A stretch of 64,000 nucleotides of DNA from the NCBI RefSeq assembly GCF_965279675.1, contig NZ_CBDIIJ010000002.1, forward strand, positions 2,542,001 through 2,606,000. Reading direction: 5' to 3'. Within the stretch, counting starts at the first letter, position 1. Each line of letters opens with the position of its first letter. The stretch comes from Mucisphaera sp965279675 (GTDB lineage: Bacteria > Planctomycetota > Phycisphaerae > Phycisphaerales > Phycisphaeraceae). The notes under the pieces are model-generated. The model was given only the letters and a program-made list of their open reading frames with translations, searched no databases and was not told the DNA's origin. Below, in pieces: positions 48,407 through 56,518 of this stretch. Position numbers and translations under genes: made by a program.

Positions 48407-50278
48407 CTAGTTGCTGCGGAGTTGGCTTTCAGCGGGGACGTACCACTCGATGGGGACGGGCATGGTGGAGACGTAGTTGACGCCGAAGACGGGGACTTCC
48501 TGGAGGTTGGCGATGCGACCGTCGAGCCAGAGCCGGACCTTGCTGCGGAAGAGGAAGGTGTAGGGCTGGTCTTCGTGGAGGATCCGGTGGGTCTGCTGCC
48601 AGATCTTCATGCGTTCGTCGCGGTCGAGTGTGACGTGGGCCTGTTCGATGAGTGCATCGAGTTCGGGGTTGGTGTAGGCGTTGCGGTTGTCGCCGTTGGC
48701 GATGTTGCGGGTGTGGAACATCTGCTCGATGTCGCCTTCGAGTCCGCCTGCTCCCCAGCCGAGGGTGATGGCCTCGAAGTCCTTGCTGGTGAGAGTCTGC
48801 AGGAGCAGCGCCCATTTCTGTTCGACGAGGATGAGGTTGATCCCTGCGACGGCGAACTGGTCTTTGAAGGCGAGCATGATGCGGCGGTTGAGGTCGCTGC
48901 CCGCGGGGGTGACGATCTCGATTTCAAAGGGTTCGCCATTGGGTTCGAGCATGGTGCCGTCTTCGGCCTGAGTAAAGCCGGCTTCTTTTAGCAGGGTGAT
49001 GGCTCGTTCGGGGTCGTAGGGCCAGGGTTCAATGGTCGGGTCGTCCTGGTCGCCGAGTTCGTGAAAGGGACCATTGGCGACGATGGAGAAGCCGAGGAAG
49101 ATCTCATCGCAGATGCGTTGGCGATCGAGGAGCATGGTCATGGCCTGGCGGACCCGCTTGTCTGCGAAGACGGTGGGCTCGCCGGCTCGTTGCTGGTTCC
49201 ATGCGACGTAGCGGTAGCCTGTGCGGATGTGCTCGTAGACCAGGTGCTGCGTCCGGGCCAGAAGCTCTGGTTCCTGGAGCATCGTATTGTGCTGGTCAGC
49301 GGTCGGGAGATGGAGATCGATTTCCTGGTTGCGGAAAGCGATGTCGCGGGCGGAGTCGGTTTCGATGATGCGGTAGATGATGCGATCGAAGTTGGCGGGC
49401 TCCCCCCAGTAGCGGTTGTTGCGGAGCAGGACGATGTTCTCGCCTGGTGTGTAGGCGGTGGGGTCGGGTCGGCGGTAGGGGCCGGTGCCCATGAGCAGGG
49501 CGGGGTCCTGTCGGATTTCCTCGTCGGTGTACTGGCCGAGGAACTGGCTGTTGTGGATGTTGACGGAGAGGGCACGGAGGAGGTTTTCGTAGAAGACGCG
49601 CTCGAAGGTCAGGAGAACGGTGTGGTCGTCGATCTTGTGGCAGCCGGTGATCGATCGGTAGTACTCGATCACCCGGCCGTCGACGATGTTCTGGTTGCGG
49701 AGCAGGGTGAAGCTATAGACGACATCGTCGGCGGTGAGAGGGTCGCCGTTGGAGAAGGTGACGTTGCGGCGGATGCGGATGGTGGCCGAGAGGCCGTCGG
49801 CTGCCATGGTCCATGATTCGGCGAGGAGGGGGACCATTTCCCGGGTGCCGATGTCGTAGACGCCTAGTGGCTCGAGGACCTTGGTGTAGATCACTCGGCT
49901 GTAGACGTCGCCGGCGGTGATCTCATTGATGTTGGGGACGGCGGAGGCAAAGGCGTCGACGAGCCAGTCGCCTTGCGTGTAGTCGGGTTGGTCTTTGACT
50001 TGGGCGAGACGGCGGAAGGGGTCGCCCGTGGGTGTGCCGATGGGCAGGGTGTCGATGCTAGAGCTGGATCCCGGGGTGACGGTGATGCTGGTGGGGAGGT
50101 CGTTGAGTTGGCGGCGGATGGCGGTGAGGTCTTTGGTCTGGTCGGCGATGTTCTGCTGGACCTGGCCGAGTTGATCCCACTGGCGGTCGTTCTGGATCAT
50201 GCTGATCCACATGGTGACGAGCAGTGCGATGAGGAGGAAGACGACGAGGATGTCTTTGAATTTAAAGCCCTGGTCCAT
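48407..50278 (-). CDS. Family 5 extracellular solute-binding protein, membrane-anchored
   Basis: This 623-residue SBP_bac_5 protein is the substrate receptor of the importer. Instead of a lipoprotein signal it has an uncleaved-looking N-terminal helix (ILVVFLLIALLVTMWISMI) and a short coiled coil (QLGQVQQNIADQTKDLTAIR), then the binding domain (VPLLAESWTMAADGLSATIR, TFSNGDPLTADDVVYSFTLL, and a late segment with AITLLKEAGFTQAEDG). Family members bind peptides, oligosaccharides or nickel; the rhamnose genes nearby favour a glycan ligand. Start ATG 50278 has AGGAT upstream. Confidence 0.9.
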   Translation of the reverse strand: MDQGFKFKDILVVFLLIALLVTMWISMIQNDRQWDQLGQVQQNIADQTKDLTAIRRQLNDLPTSITVTPGSSSSIDTLPIGTPTGDPFRRLAQVKDQPDYTQGDWLVDAFASAVPNINEITAGDVYSRVIYTKVLEPLGVYDIGTREMVPLLAESWTMAADGLSATIRIRRNVTFSNGDPLTADDVVYSFTLLRNQNIVDGRVIEYYRSITGCHKIDDHTVLLTFERVFYENLLRALSVNIHNSQFLGQYTDEEIRQDPALLMGTGPYRRPDPTAYTPGENIVLLRNNRYWGEPANFDRIIYRIIETDSARDIAFRNQEIDLHLPTADQHNTMLQEPELLARTQHLVYEHIRTGYRYVAWNQQRAGEPTVFADKRVRQAMTMLLDRQRICDEIFLGFSIVANGPFHELGDQDDPTIEPWPYDPERAITLLKEAGFTQAEDGTMLEPNGEPFEIEIVTPAGSDLNRRIMLAFKDQFAVAGINLILVEQKWALLLQTLTSKDFEAITLGWGAGGLEGDIEQMFHTRNIANGDNRNAYTNPELDALIEQAHVTLDRDERMKIWQQTHRILHEDQPYTFLFRSKVRLWLDGRIANLQEVPVFGVNYVSTMPVPIEWYVPAESQLRSN

Positions 50279-50311
50279 GGATGATCCTGATCGCGGTCTC
50301 TTGGTTAGGGG

Positions 50312-51262
50312 TTAGCGTCGGCGGGTGCTTCGGGGGTCGAAGCGGTCTCGGAGTTCGTCGCCGAGGAAGTTGAGCGACATGAGGGTCAGTCCGAGCAGCA
50401 GGCAGGGAAATAGCAGGAGCCACCAGTGGAAGTTGAGTCCTGCGGCGAGGCTGGGGAGTTCCTTGACGCCTGCTGCGGCGAGGTTGCCCCAACTGGGGAG
50501 CGGGGCCTGGACGCCGATACCTAGGAAGCTGAGGAAGGATTCCTGGAGGATGGCCTGCGGGACGGCGAGGGTGGCGTAGACGACGATGGGGCCGATGAGG
50601 TTGGGCAGCAGGTGGACGACCATGGAGCGGATGGGGCCGAGCCCTAGCGCTCGCGTGGCTTCCATGAAGGGTTGAGATCGGAGGGAGAGGACCTGTCCGC
50701 GGATGACGCGGGCCGTGGTAAGCCAGGAGACCCCGCCGATGGCGATCAGGAGTGTGATGATGTCGGCGGTACCGGAGGCGAGGTCGGCCTTCATGAAGAG
50801 CAGGGCGATACCTTCGACGACTGGGGATAACGCAATGTCCAAAAGGACAACAAGCAGGATGTAGGGAAGTCCGTAGAGGACGTCGACAATGCGCATCATC
50901 AGGGCGTCGACGTTGCCTCCCATGTAGCCGGCGATGCAGCCCCATGTGGTGCCGATGAGGACGGCGATGAAGGCGGCGGAGATGCCGATACCGAGGCTGA
51001 TGGCCCCGCCGAGGAGGCACCGCCAGAACATGGAACGTCCGAGCAGGTCGGTTCCGAAGGGTTCAGCGAGGCTGGGCTCCTGGAACTGCAGGTTGTCTTC
51101 GAGTTGCATCCGCTGGTTGTCGTATTCGGCCATGGCCCAGGGGATGGTGACAAAGCAGGGGACGGCGATGAGTGTCAGGAGAATGGCACCGATGATGCCG
51201 GGGGAGACTCTGCCGAGTCTTGGGCGCCTGATAAGCGTTTGTGCCGCGTCCACTTGCGTCAT
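50312..51262 (-). CDS. ABC transporter permease, DppC type
   Basis: This 316-residue permease has GIIGAILLTLIAVPCFVTIP as first helix, EPFGTDLLGRSMFWRCLLGG as the family pre-core motif (with the canonical FGTDxLGR), and SQPFMEATRALGLGPIRSMV as the EAA loop. This is a second C-type permease in the cluster, more canonical than the one at 46020. Only one B-type partner is in the window. It starts without a ribosome site, with TATACT 7 nt upstream in the 18-nt gap after rhaB, suggesting its own leaderless transcript. Confidence 0.9.
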   Translation of the reverse strand: MTQVDAAQTLIRRPRLGRVSPGIIGAILLTLIAVPCFVTIPWAMAEYDNQRMQLEDNLQFQEPSLAEPFGTDLLGRSMFWRCLLGGAISLGIGISAAFIAVLIGTTWGCIAGYMGGNVDALMMRIVDVLYGLPYILLVVLLDIALSPVVEGIALLFMKADLASGTADIITLLIAIGGVSWLTTARVIRGQVLSLRSQPFMEATRALGLGPIRSMVVHLLPNLIGPIVVYATLAVPQAILQESFLSFLGIGVQAPLPSWGNLAAAGVKELPSLAAGLNFHWWLLLFPCLLLGLTLMSLNFLGDELRDRFDPRSTRRR

Positions 51263-51269
51263 GGGGCGG

Positions 51270-51275
51270 AGTATA
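51270..51275 (-). promoter_or_regulatory. Putative -10 box (TATACT) for the ABC operon
   Basis: TATACT on the minus strand matches five of six consensus bases and lies 7 nt before the permease ATG, directly after the rhaB stop. The -35 region, inside rhaB, is weak. Confidence 0.45.
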
Positions 51276-51280
51276 CCGGC

Positions 51281-52753
51281 TCAGGCAGGGTCCAGTGCGT
51301 CCCAGGCGGCGGTGTTCTGCGGTGTGAAGGTCGTTCCTGGGAAAGACTGGTCGATGGCGAGGCGAGCTTCGGCGAGGTCTTTGAAGGTGCCGGCGGCGAT
51401 CATCTGAACGGCGGCATTGCCAAGGGCGGTGGCTTCGGCGGGCCCGGCGACAACGGTGCGTCCGGTGGCGTCGGCGATCATCTGATTGAGGAGGTGATTT
51501 CTCGATCCCCCGCCGACGACGATGATGGTGTCGATGTGCCGATCGCTGAGGGCCTCGAGCTGGTTGATGAAGGCGCGGTAGCAGTACGCGAGGCTTTCGA
51601 GAATGACCCGTGCAAGGGTGGCGCGGTCTTCGGGGATCGGCTGGCCGGATTCGGCGATGACGTCGCGGATTCTGGTTGGCATCTTGCCGGGCTTGACCAG
51701 GCGTGGGTCCTGAGGGTCGAAGGTGGCGGTGAGGGCGGGAGCGGCGGCGGCCTGCGCGGTGAGGTCGGCGTAATCGATAGGTTGGCCGTCTTGTTCCTGC
51801 CAGGTCTTTCGGCATTCCTGGAGGAGGTAGAGGCCTGCGATGTTTTTGAGGAAGCGGGTGGTGCCGTCGACGCCGGCTTCGTTGGAGAAGTTGGCGGCCT
51901 GGGCGGCTTCGGTGGTGACGGCGTGCTGGAGTTCGACGCCTAGGAGTGACCAAGTGCCGGAGCTGAGGAACGCCCAGTGGTTGCCCTGGCCCGGTGTGCC
52001 GGCGACTGCTGAGGCGGTGTCGTGTCCGGCCGAGGCAACGACAGGGACGGCTGGCAGGCCGGTCTGATCCTGGACGGCCTTTGTAATGCTGCTGAGGGTT
52101 TTGCCGGGTGCGATGAGGGTTTGCAGGAGGTGAGTGGGCAGTTCGAGTTGCTCGAGGAGGTCGGCATTCCAGCGCATCTCGCCCGGGTAGAGCATCTGGC
52201 CGGTGCTGGCGATGGTGTGTTCGGAGGTGGCCTGGCCTGTCAGCCAGAAGGCGAGGAGGTCGGGTATGTGCAGAAGTTTGCGGGCTTTCGTGAGGCGTTC
52301 AGGATTCTGTTGGCGTTCGGCTTCCAGCTGAAAGATGGTGTTGAAGGGTAGTGTTTGGATGCCGGTGGCTGTGTAGAGGTCGGCGGCAGGGATTCGCTTG
52401 AAGATGGCTTCGGCCATGCCGTCGTTGCGTGCATCCCGGTAGTGGTAAGGGGGGGTGATGAGCTCGTCGTTTTTGTCGAGCAGGCCGTAGTCGACGCCCC
52501 AGGTGTCGATGCCGATGCTCTTGATCTGTGAGCCGTATGTTTTGGCAGCGCGTTTGAGTCCGTCGAGGATGTGGCTGTAGAGGCTGTCGATGTCCCAGTG
52601 GAGGTGGCCATCGTGTGTGATGGGGCCGTTTGCGAAGCGGTTGACTTCTTCGAGCTTGAGTGTGCTGCCGTCGTAGCTGGCGGCCATGACGCGGCCGCTT
52701 TCGGCGCCGAGATCGACGGCCAGGAAGACTTGGTGAGATGCGGGTGCTTTCAT
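51281..52753 (-). CDS. rhaB: Rhamnulokinase
   Basis: This 490-residue FGGY-family sugar kinase would phosphorylate L-rhamnulose at O1. Seen are AVDLGAESGRVMAASYDGST (phosphate-binding start with RhaB-type GAESGR), SIGIDTWGVDYGLLDKNDEL (with the catalytic-region Asp), the P-loop-like HDTASAVAGTPGQGNHWAFL, SSGTWSLLGVEL and IIVVGGGSRNHLLNQMIADA. Length matches E. coli RhaB (489). It starts 12 nt after rhaA, so the two form an operon. Confidence 0.93.
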   Translation of the reverse strand: MKAPASHQVFLAVDLGAESGRVMAASYDGSTLKLEEVNRFANGPITHDGHLHWDIDSLYSHILDGLKRAAKTYGSQIKSIGIDTWGVDYGLLDKNDELITPPYHYRDARNDGMAEAIFKRIPAADLYTATGIQTLPFNTIFQLEAERQQNPERLTKARKLLHIPDLLAFWLTGQATSEHTIASTGQMLYPGEMRWNADLLEQLELPTHLLQTLIAPGKTLSSITKAVQDQTGLPAVPVVASAGHDTASAVAGTPGQGNHWAFLSSGTWSLLGVELQHAVTTEAAQAANFSNEAGVDGTTRFLKNIAGLYLLQECRKTWQEQDGQPIDYADLTAQAAAAPALTATFDPQDPRLVKPGKMPTRIRDVIAESGQPIPEDRATLARVILESLAYCYRAFINQLEALSDRHIDTIIVVGGGSRNHLLNQMIADATGRTVVAGPAEATALGNAAVQMIAAGTFKDLAEARLAIDQSFPGTTFTPQNTAAWDALDPA

Positions 52754-52765
52754 TTCGGCTCCGGC

Positions 52766-54037
52766 TTAGCGTTTGCTCAGGACGTTCTGCTCGTAGGTGT
52801 CGACATCTTGGAGCCAGTCGACGCCGGTTGGGACGCCGGCTCGCTGGCAGAGTTCGTCCCAGACGGCGCCGAGCGGGAGGGTGCGGAGGCGTTCCATGAG
52901 GGCGAGCTTGTGGCCGGAGCGGTTCTGGGCTTCGTGGTCCTTGAGGGTTTGTGTGGGATCGAGGAGTGCGTTGAGGATGCCGAGTCGTGTCGCGCGTGCG
53001 CCGGTGACGTAGGCGGCGGTGCGGTTGATGCTGCCGTCGAAGAAGTCCATGGCGACGGTGACGCGGTCGAGCGCGTTGCCTCGGATGATCTCGTGGAAGA
53101 GGGCGCGGAGGTCATCGTTGAAGATGACGACGTGGTCGCTGTCCCAGCGGAGTGGGCGGCTGACGTGCAGCAGGAGATTTTTGTGGAAGCCGAGGAGTGC
53201 GGAGATTTTGTCGTGGATGGTTTCGGTCGGGTGGAAGTGACCCATGTCGAGGCAGAGTGTGATCCCTCGGGTGAGGGCGTAGTGGCTGTAGAACTCGAAG
53301 GATCCGACGACGTAGTCCTCGCTGCCGAGGCCGAAGAGCTTGCTTTCGACGGCGTCGATACATTTGGTCTGATCAACGGCTGTTGAACAGTCAAAGATGG
53401 CGTCGAGTGAGTCGATCAGCCGTTGTCGTGGGCTCCAGCGGTCGGCGGGGGAGTCTTTCAGCCCGTCGGGGATCCAGACGTTGTTGGTACAGGGGCTGTC
53501 GAGTGCTTCGGCCATGGCCTGGGCGATCTTGCGGCTGGCGATGCCATGGCGGACCCAGAATTGGCGGATGGTGTTGTCGGCGTGGGCGAGGGTCATGCCG
53601 GAATCGGCTTTGGGGTGGGCGAAGAACGTGGGGTTGAAGTCGAGCCTGATGCCCAGGTCTTTGGCCCAGCCGATCCAGTTCGTGAAGTGGTCGGGTGTGA
53701 GCTCGTCACGGTCGACCTTCTGGCCGCCGGTTTCGGCGTAGAGGGCGTGGAGGTTGAGGCGGTGGGTGCCGGGCAGGAGTTTGAGAGCGAAGGCGAGGTC
53801 GGCCCGGAGTTCCTCACCGTCTCGGGGCAGGCCGGGGTAGGAGCCGGTGGAGAGGATCCCGCCGCCGGCGGAGGCTTCGTGATGTTCGAGTCCGCGGACA
53901 TCGTCGGCTTGCCAGCAGTGGACCGAGATCGGTGTCTGCAGGGCGGTCTGGATAGCGGTTTCGGTATCGATGCCGAGGTCGGCGTAGCTCTGTTTTGCGA
54001 GGTCGTAGGCGGTGGTCATGGCAGGAAGTGCTTCCAT
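52766..54037 (-). CDS. rhaA: L-rhamnose isomerase, E. coli RhaA type
   Basis: This 423-residue enzyme would convert L-rhamnose to L-rhamnulose. It aligns from memory with E. coli RhaA through most of its length: ISVHCWQADDVRGLEHHEAS, GGILSTGSYPG, LNLHALYAETGG, LDFNPTFFAHPKADSGMTLA, NNVWIPDGLKD, IDAVESKLFGLGSEDYVVGS, LCLDMGHFHPTETIHDKISA and LLLHVSRPLRWDSDHVV (metal and substrate residues in the TIM barrel). This is not the Pseudomonas RhaI form. The start could be ATG 54019 (MTTAYDLAKQ), which fits RhaA better than 54037. Neither has a good ribosome site. Confidence 0.94.
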   Translation of the reverse strand: MEALPAMTTAYDLAKQSYADLGIDTETAIQTALQTPISVHCWQADDVRGLEHHEASAGGGILSTGSYPGLPRDGEELRADLAFALKLLPGTHRLNLHALYAETGGQKVDRDELTPDHFTNWIGWAKDLGIRLDFNPTFFAHPKADSGMTLAHADNTIRQFWVRHGIASRKIAQAMAEALDSPCTNNVWIPDGLKDSPADRWSPRQRLIDSLDAIFDCSTAVDQTKCIDAVESKLFGLGSEDYVVGSFEFYSHYALTRGITLCLDMGHFHPTETIHDKISALLGFHKNLLLHVSRPLRWDSDHVVIFNDDLRALFHEIIRGNALDRVTVAMDFFDGSINRTAAYVTGARATRLGILNALLDPTQTLKDHEAQNRSGHKLALMERLRTLPLGAVWDELCQRAGVPTGVDWLQDVDTYEQNVLSKR

Positions 54038-54131
54038 TGATGGCTGGCTGTGTTCACTTAACCAAATCCGAGCTTATCGTGCACGGGTTCTGATGGCATC
54101 CAGGGGACGGTCTCTTTTACCCATTGTGATG

Positions 54132-54160
54132 TTGACATGCTGATTGGCATGACGGAATCT
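54132..54160 (+). promoter_or_regulatory. Candidate promoter with embedded inverted repeat for GH78
   Basis: A perfect TTGACA (54132-54137) is 17 nt from GAATCT (54155-54160), which would give a leader of about 20 nt. CATGC-TGATTG-GCATG (54136-54151), overlapping the -35 and spacer, is a perfect 5-bp inverted repeat in operator position. It lies in the 149-nt divergent gap between rhaA and GH78. The rest of the gap, including the rhaA side, shows no clear motif. Confidence 0.45.
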
Positions 54161-54186
54161 TTATCGAAGCCATACACGTCTTTTTA

Positions 54187-56439
54187 GTGAGTTATATCTT
54201 GAAGGATCTGCACGGGCTGGCTTATCAGGATTGGCGGGCTCATTGGGTTGGCTTGCCGGGTGATCCGACGCCCAGCCTGAGCAACAGCTGGTTTGCCTAT
54301 CGAGCGTCTTTGAGCCGGGAAGGGGATGACGGCCGGGTTATCGCGCGGGTCGCGGTGGATTCAAAGTACTGGTTGTGGATCAACGGCCAACTGGTGGTGT
54401 TTGAGGGTGGGCTGAAGCGCGGCCCGACGCCTGCAGATACCTGGTACGACGAGTTGGACCTGACGTCCCATCTTGTGAGTGGTGAGAATTGCCTGGCGGT
54501 GCTGGTCTGGCATTTCGGCAGGGAGGGCTTCTGTCATAAGAACAGCGGTAAGGCGGGTCTGCTTTTTGATGTGGCAGCAGAGATGTGCGCGGTGAGTCTC
54601 TCGGCGTGGCGGGTGCTCAGGCACCCATCTTTCGAGAACACGATTGAGCCTTATCCGAATTACCGGCTGCCTGAATCGAACATCCGGTTTGATGCAAGGC
54701 GGGATCCTGTTGGCTGGATGGGACAGGGCTTTGATGACAGTGATTGGTTGGAGGCGGAGGATCTGGGGGAAGCCGAGGCAGGTTGCTGGGGTCGGCTTTA
54801 TCCGCGACGGATACCGCAGTGGTATGACTCGGGGATTCGAGACTACATACGCGTGGAAGAGCGGGTGTTGTCTGGCGGGGAGGTGCTCTATGTGGGGTAT
54901 CTGCCCTACAACGCTCAGGTCACGCCTTATTTCGAGCTTGAGGCCCAGGCCGGTCACTACATCGATATACGGATGGATAATTACCGGGGTGGCAGTGAGC
55001 CGAATCTTCGGTCGGAGTACATCACGCGCGACGGGCAGCAGCGATACGAGTCGTTTGGCTGGTTGAATGGTCACGAGGTTCACGTCCGGGTGCCGGACAG
55101 CGTGCAGGTCTTGCGGATGGGTTATCGCGAGACGGGGTATGGCTGCCGGCTTGACGGCTCGTTCAGGTGTGATGATGAGGCGTTAAATCGATTGTGGGGG
55201 AAGTCGGCGAGGACGCTTTATCTGAATCTCCGCGACACCTTTTTTGACACGCCGGACCGGGAACGAGCCCAGTGGTGGGGCGATGTGGTCTTGGAGATGA
55301 CACAGGGGTTTTACGCCTGCGATCGTCGGTTCGACTTGCTGGTTCAGAAGTCGGTGCGCGAGTTGGCGGCATGGCAGCGCGAGGATGGCGTCTTGTTTTC
55401 TCCCATCCCTGCGGGGAATTGGCGTGATGAGCTGCCGATGCAGATGCTGGCGAGCGTGGGCTGGTACGGCTTCTGGACCTACTACTCGTACACGGGTGAT
55501 GCGGAGACGATTGAGCGTGTGTACCCGGCGGTAGAGCGTTATCTCTCGCTGTGGCGGCTTGGTGAAGATGGCCTGGTGGAGCAACGCCCGGGCGACTGGA
55601 CCTGGGGCGACTGGGGGGACCGAAAAGATTTACCGCTTCTCTACAACGGCTGGTACGCGCTGGCGCTGCGTGGGCAGCTCGCGATGATGGACCTGCTGGG
55701 GATCGATCGGGGACGGGCCGAGGTTGAGTGCAGGCAGGCTTCGCTGAGGGAGCATTTCGCGAAGGCGTTTTTCGATGGCACGGGGTTTCGGTCATCTTCC
55801 TACCTGGCGGGAACCTACGACGACCGCGGACAGGCTCTGGCCTATCTGGCTGGCCTAACGGGTGAAGAACACGAGGACGCGCTGCGGAAGGTGCTCAACG
55901 AACAGACCTGGGCTAGCCCTTACATGGAGAAGTACGTGCTGGAAGCGCAGCTGCGGATGGGGCATGCGGGTGATGCCCTGGCTCGGATGCGACTGCGATA
56001 CAGGCAGATGATCGAGAGCCCGATCACCACCCTCTGGGAGGGGTGGGAACTGAACACGGCAAAGTATGGCGGGGGAACGTACAACCATGCCTGGTCGGGT
56101 GGGCCATTGGAACTGTTATCCCGTTATGTGGCGGGGTTGGATCCGATCGAGCCCGGATGGAAGCGATATCGTGTGCGTCCGCAGATGGGGCCGCTTCGAG
56201 AGGTGGCGGCCAGGGTTCCGACGGATGCTGGGATGATCGAGGTGGAGATGCGTCGGCTGGAGCGCGGGCTTGAGATGCGCTTGGTGGTGCCAGACGGCTT
56301 GGAGGCGGAAGTGTCGTTGGGCGATCTCGTATCTGTTTTACGTTTCAAGCGTGAGAGTGAGGCGGCGTGGTCCGAGGCGGATATCGGGAGCGGGTTGCGT
56401 CTAGCGGCTGGGGTTTGGTGGCTAGAGGGCGAGGCGTAG
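54187..56439 (+). CDS. Alpha-L-rhamnosidase, GH78 family
   Basis: This 750-residue protein has N-terminal beta-domains (SKYWLWINGQLVVFEGGLKR, VLYVGYLPYNAQVTPYFELE), an (alpha/alpha)6 barrel and a C-terminal beta-domain (GWKRYRVRPQMGPLREVAAR). The barrel has DTPDRERAQWWGD with Asp354, Glu359 and Asp366, the same 5- and 7-residue spacing as the acidic residues that bind rhamnose in characterised GH78 enzymes, and Glu618 in TTLWEGWE as the likely partner. It would release L-rhamnose from glycosides or polysaccharides. No signal peptide is visible, so it probably acts in the cytoplasm on imported oligosaccharides. The start is GTG 54187, without a ribosome site. Confidence 0.87.
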   Translation: MSYILKDLHGLAYQDWRAHWVGLPGDPTPSLSNSWFAYRASLSREGDDGRVIARVAVDSKYWLWINGQLVVFEGGLKRGPTPADTWYDELDLTSHLVSGENCLAVLVWHFGREGFCHKNSGKAGLLFDVAAEMCAVSLSAWRVLRHPSFENTIEPYPNYRLPESNIRFDARRDPVGWMGQGFDDSDWLEAEDLGEAEAGCWGRLYPRRIPQWYDSGIRDYIRVEERVLSGGEVLYVGYLPYNAQVTPYFELEAQAGHYIDIRMDNYRGGSEPNLRSEYITRDGQQRYESFGWLNGHEVHVRVPDSVQVLRMGYRETGYGCRLDGSFRCDDEALNRLWGKSARTLYLNLRDTFFDTPDRERAQWWGDVVLEMTQGFYACDRRFDLLVQKSVRELAAWQREDGVLFSPIPAGNWRDELPMQMLASVGWYGFWTYYSYTGDAETIERVYPAVERYLSLWRLGEDGLVEQRPGDWTWGDWGDRKDLPLLYNGWYALALRGQLAMMDLLGIDRGRAEVECRQASLREHFAKAFFDGTGFRSSSYLAGTYDDRGQALAYLAGLTGEEHEDALRKVLNEQTWASPYMEKYVLEAQLRMGHAGDALARMRLRYRQMIESPITTLWEGWELNTAKYGGGTYNHAWSGGPLELLSRYVAGLDPIEPGWKRYRVRPQMGPLREVAARVPTDAGMIEVEMRRLERGLEMRLVVPDGLEAEVSLGDLVSVLRFKRESEAAWSEADIGSGLRLAAGVWWLEGEA

Positions 56440-56474
56440 GTCGGTTTTTTGTTTTGGGATACTGCTGGCGGGGT

Positions 56475-56501
56475 TATGGTTAGCAGATTGAGCGCTTTCA
56501 A
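56475..56501 (+). promoter_or_regulatory. Candidate promoter and LacI-like half-operator before larA
   Basis: TATGGT (56475-56480) could be a -10. Its expected start coincides with TTGAGCGCTTTCAA (56488-56501), an imperfect palindrome whose right half GCTTTCAA is the typical LacI/GalR half-site. The gap also holds T-rich sequence after the GH78 stop. Confidence 0.35.
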
Positions 56502-56518
56502 GAGATGAGGTGATGAGC

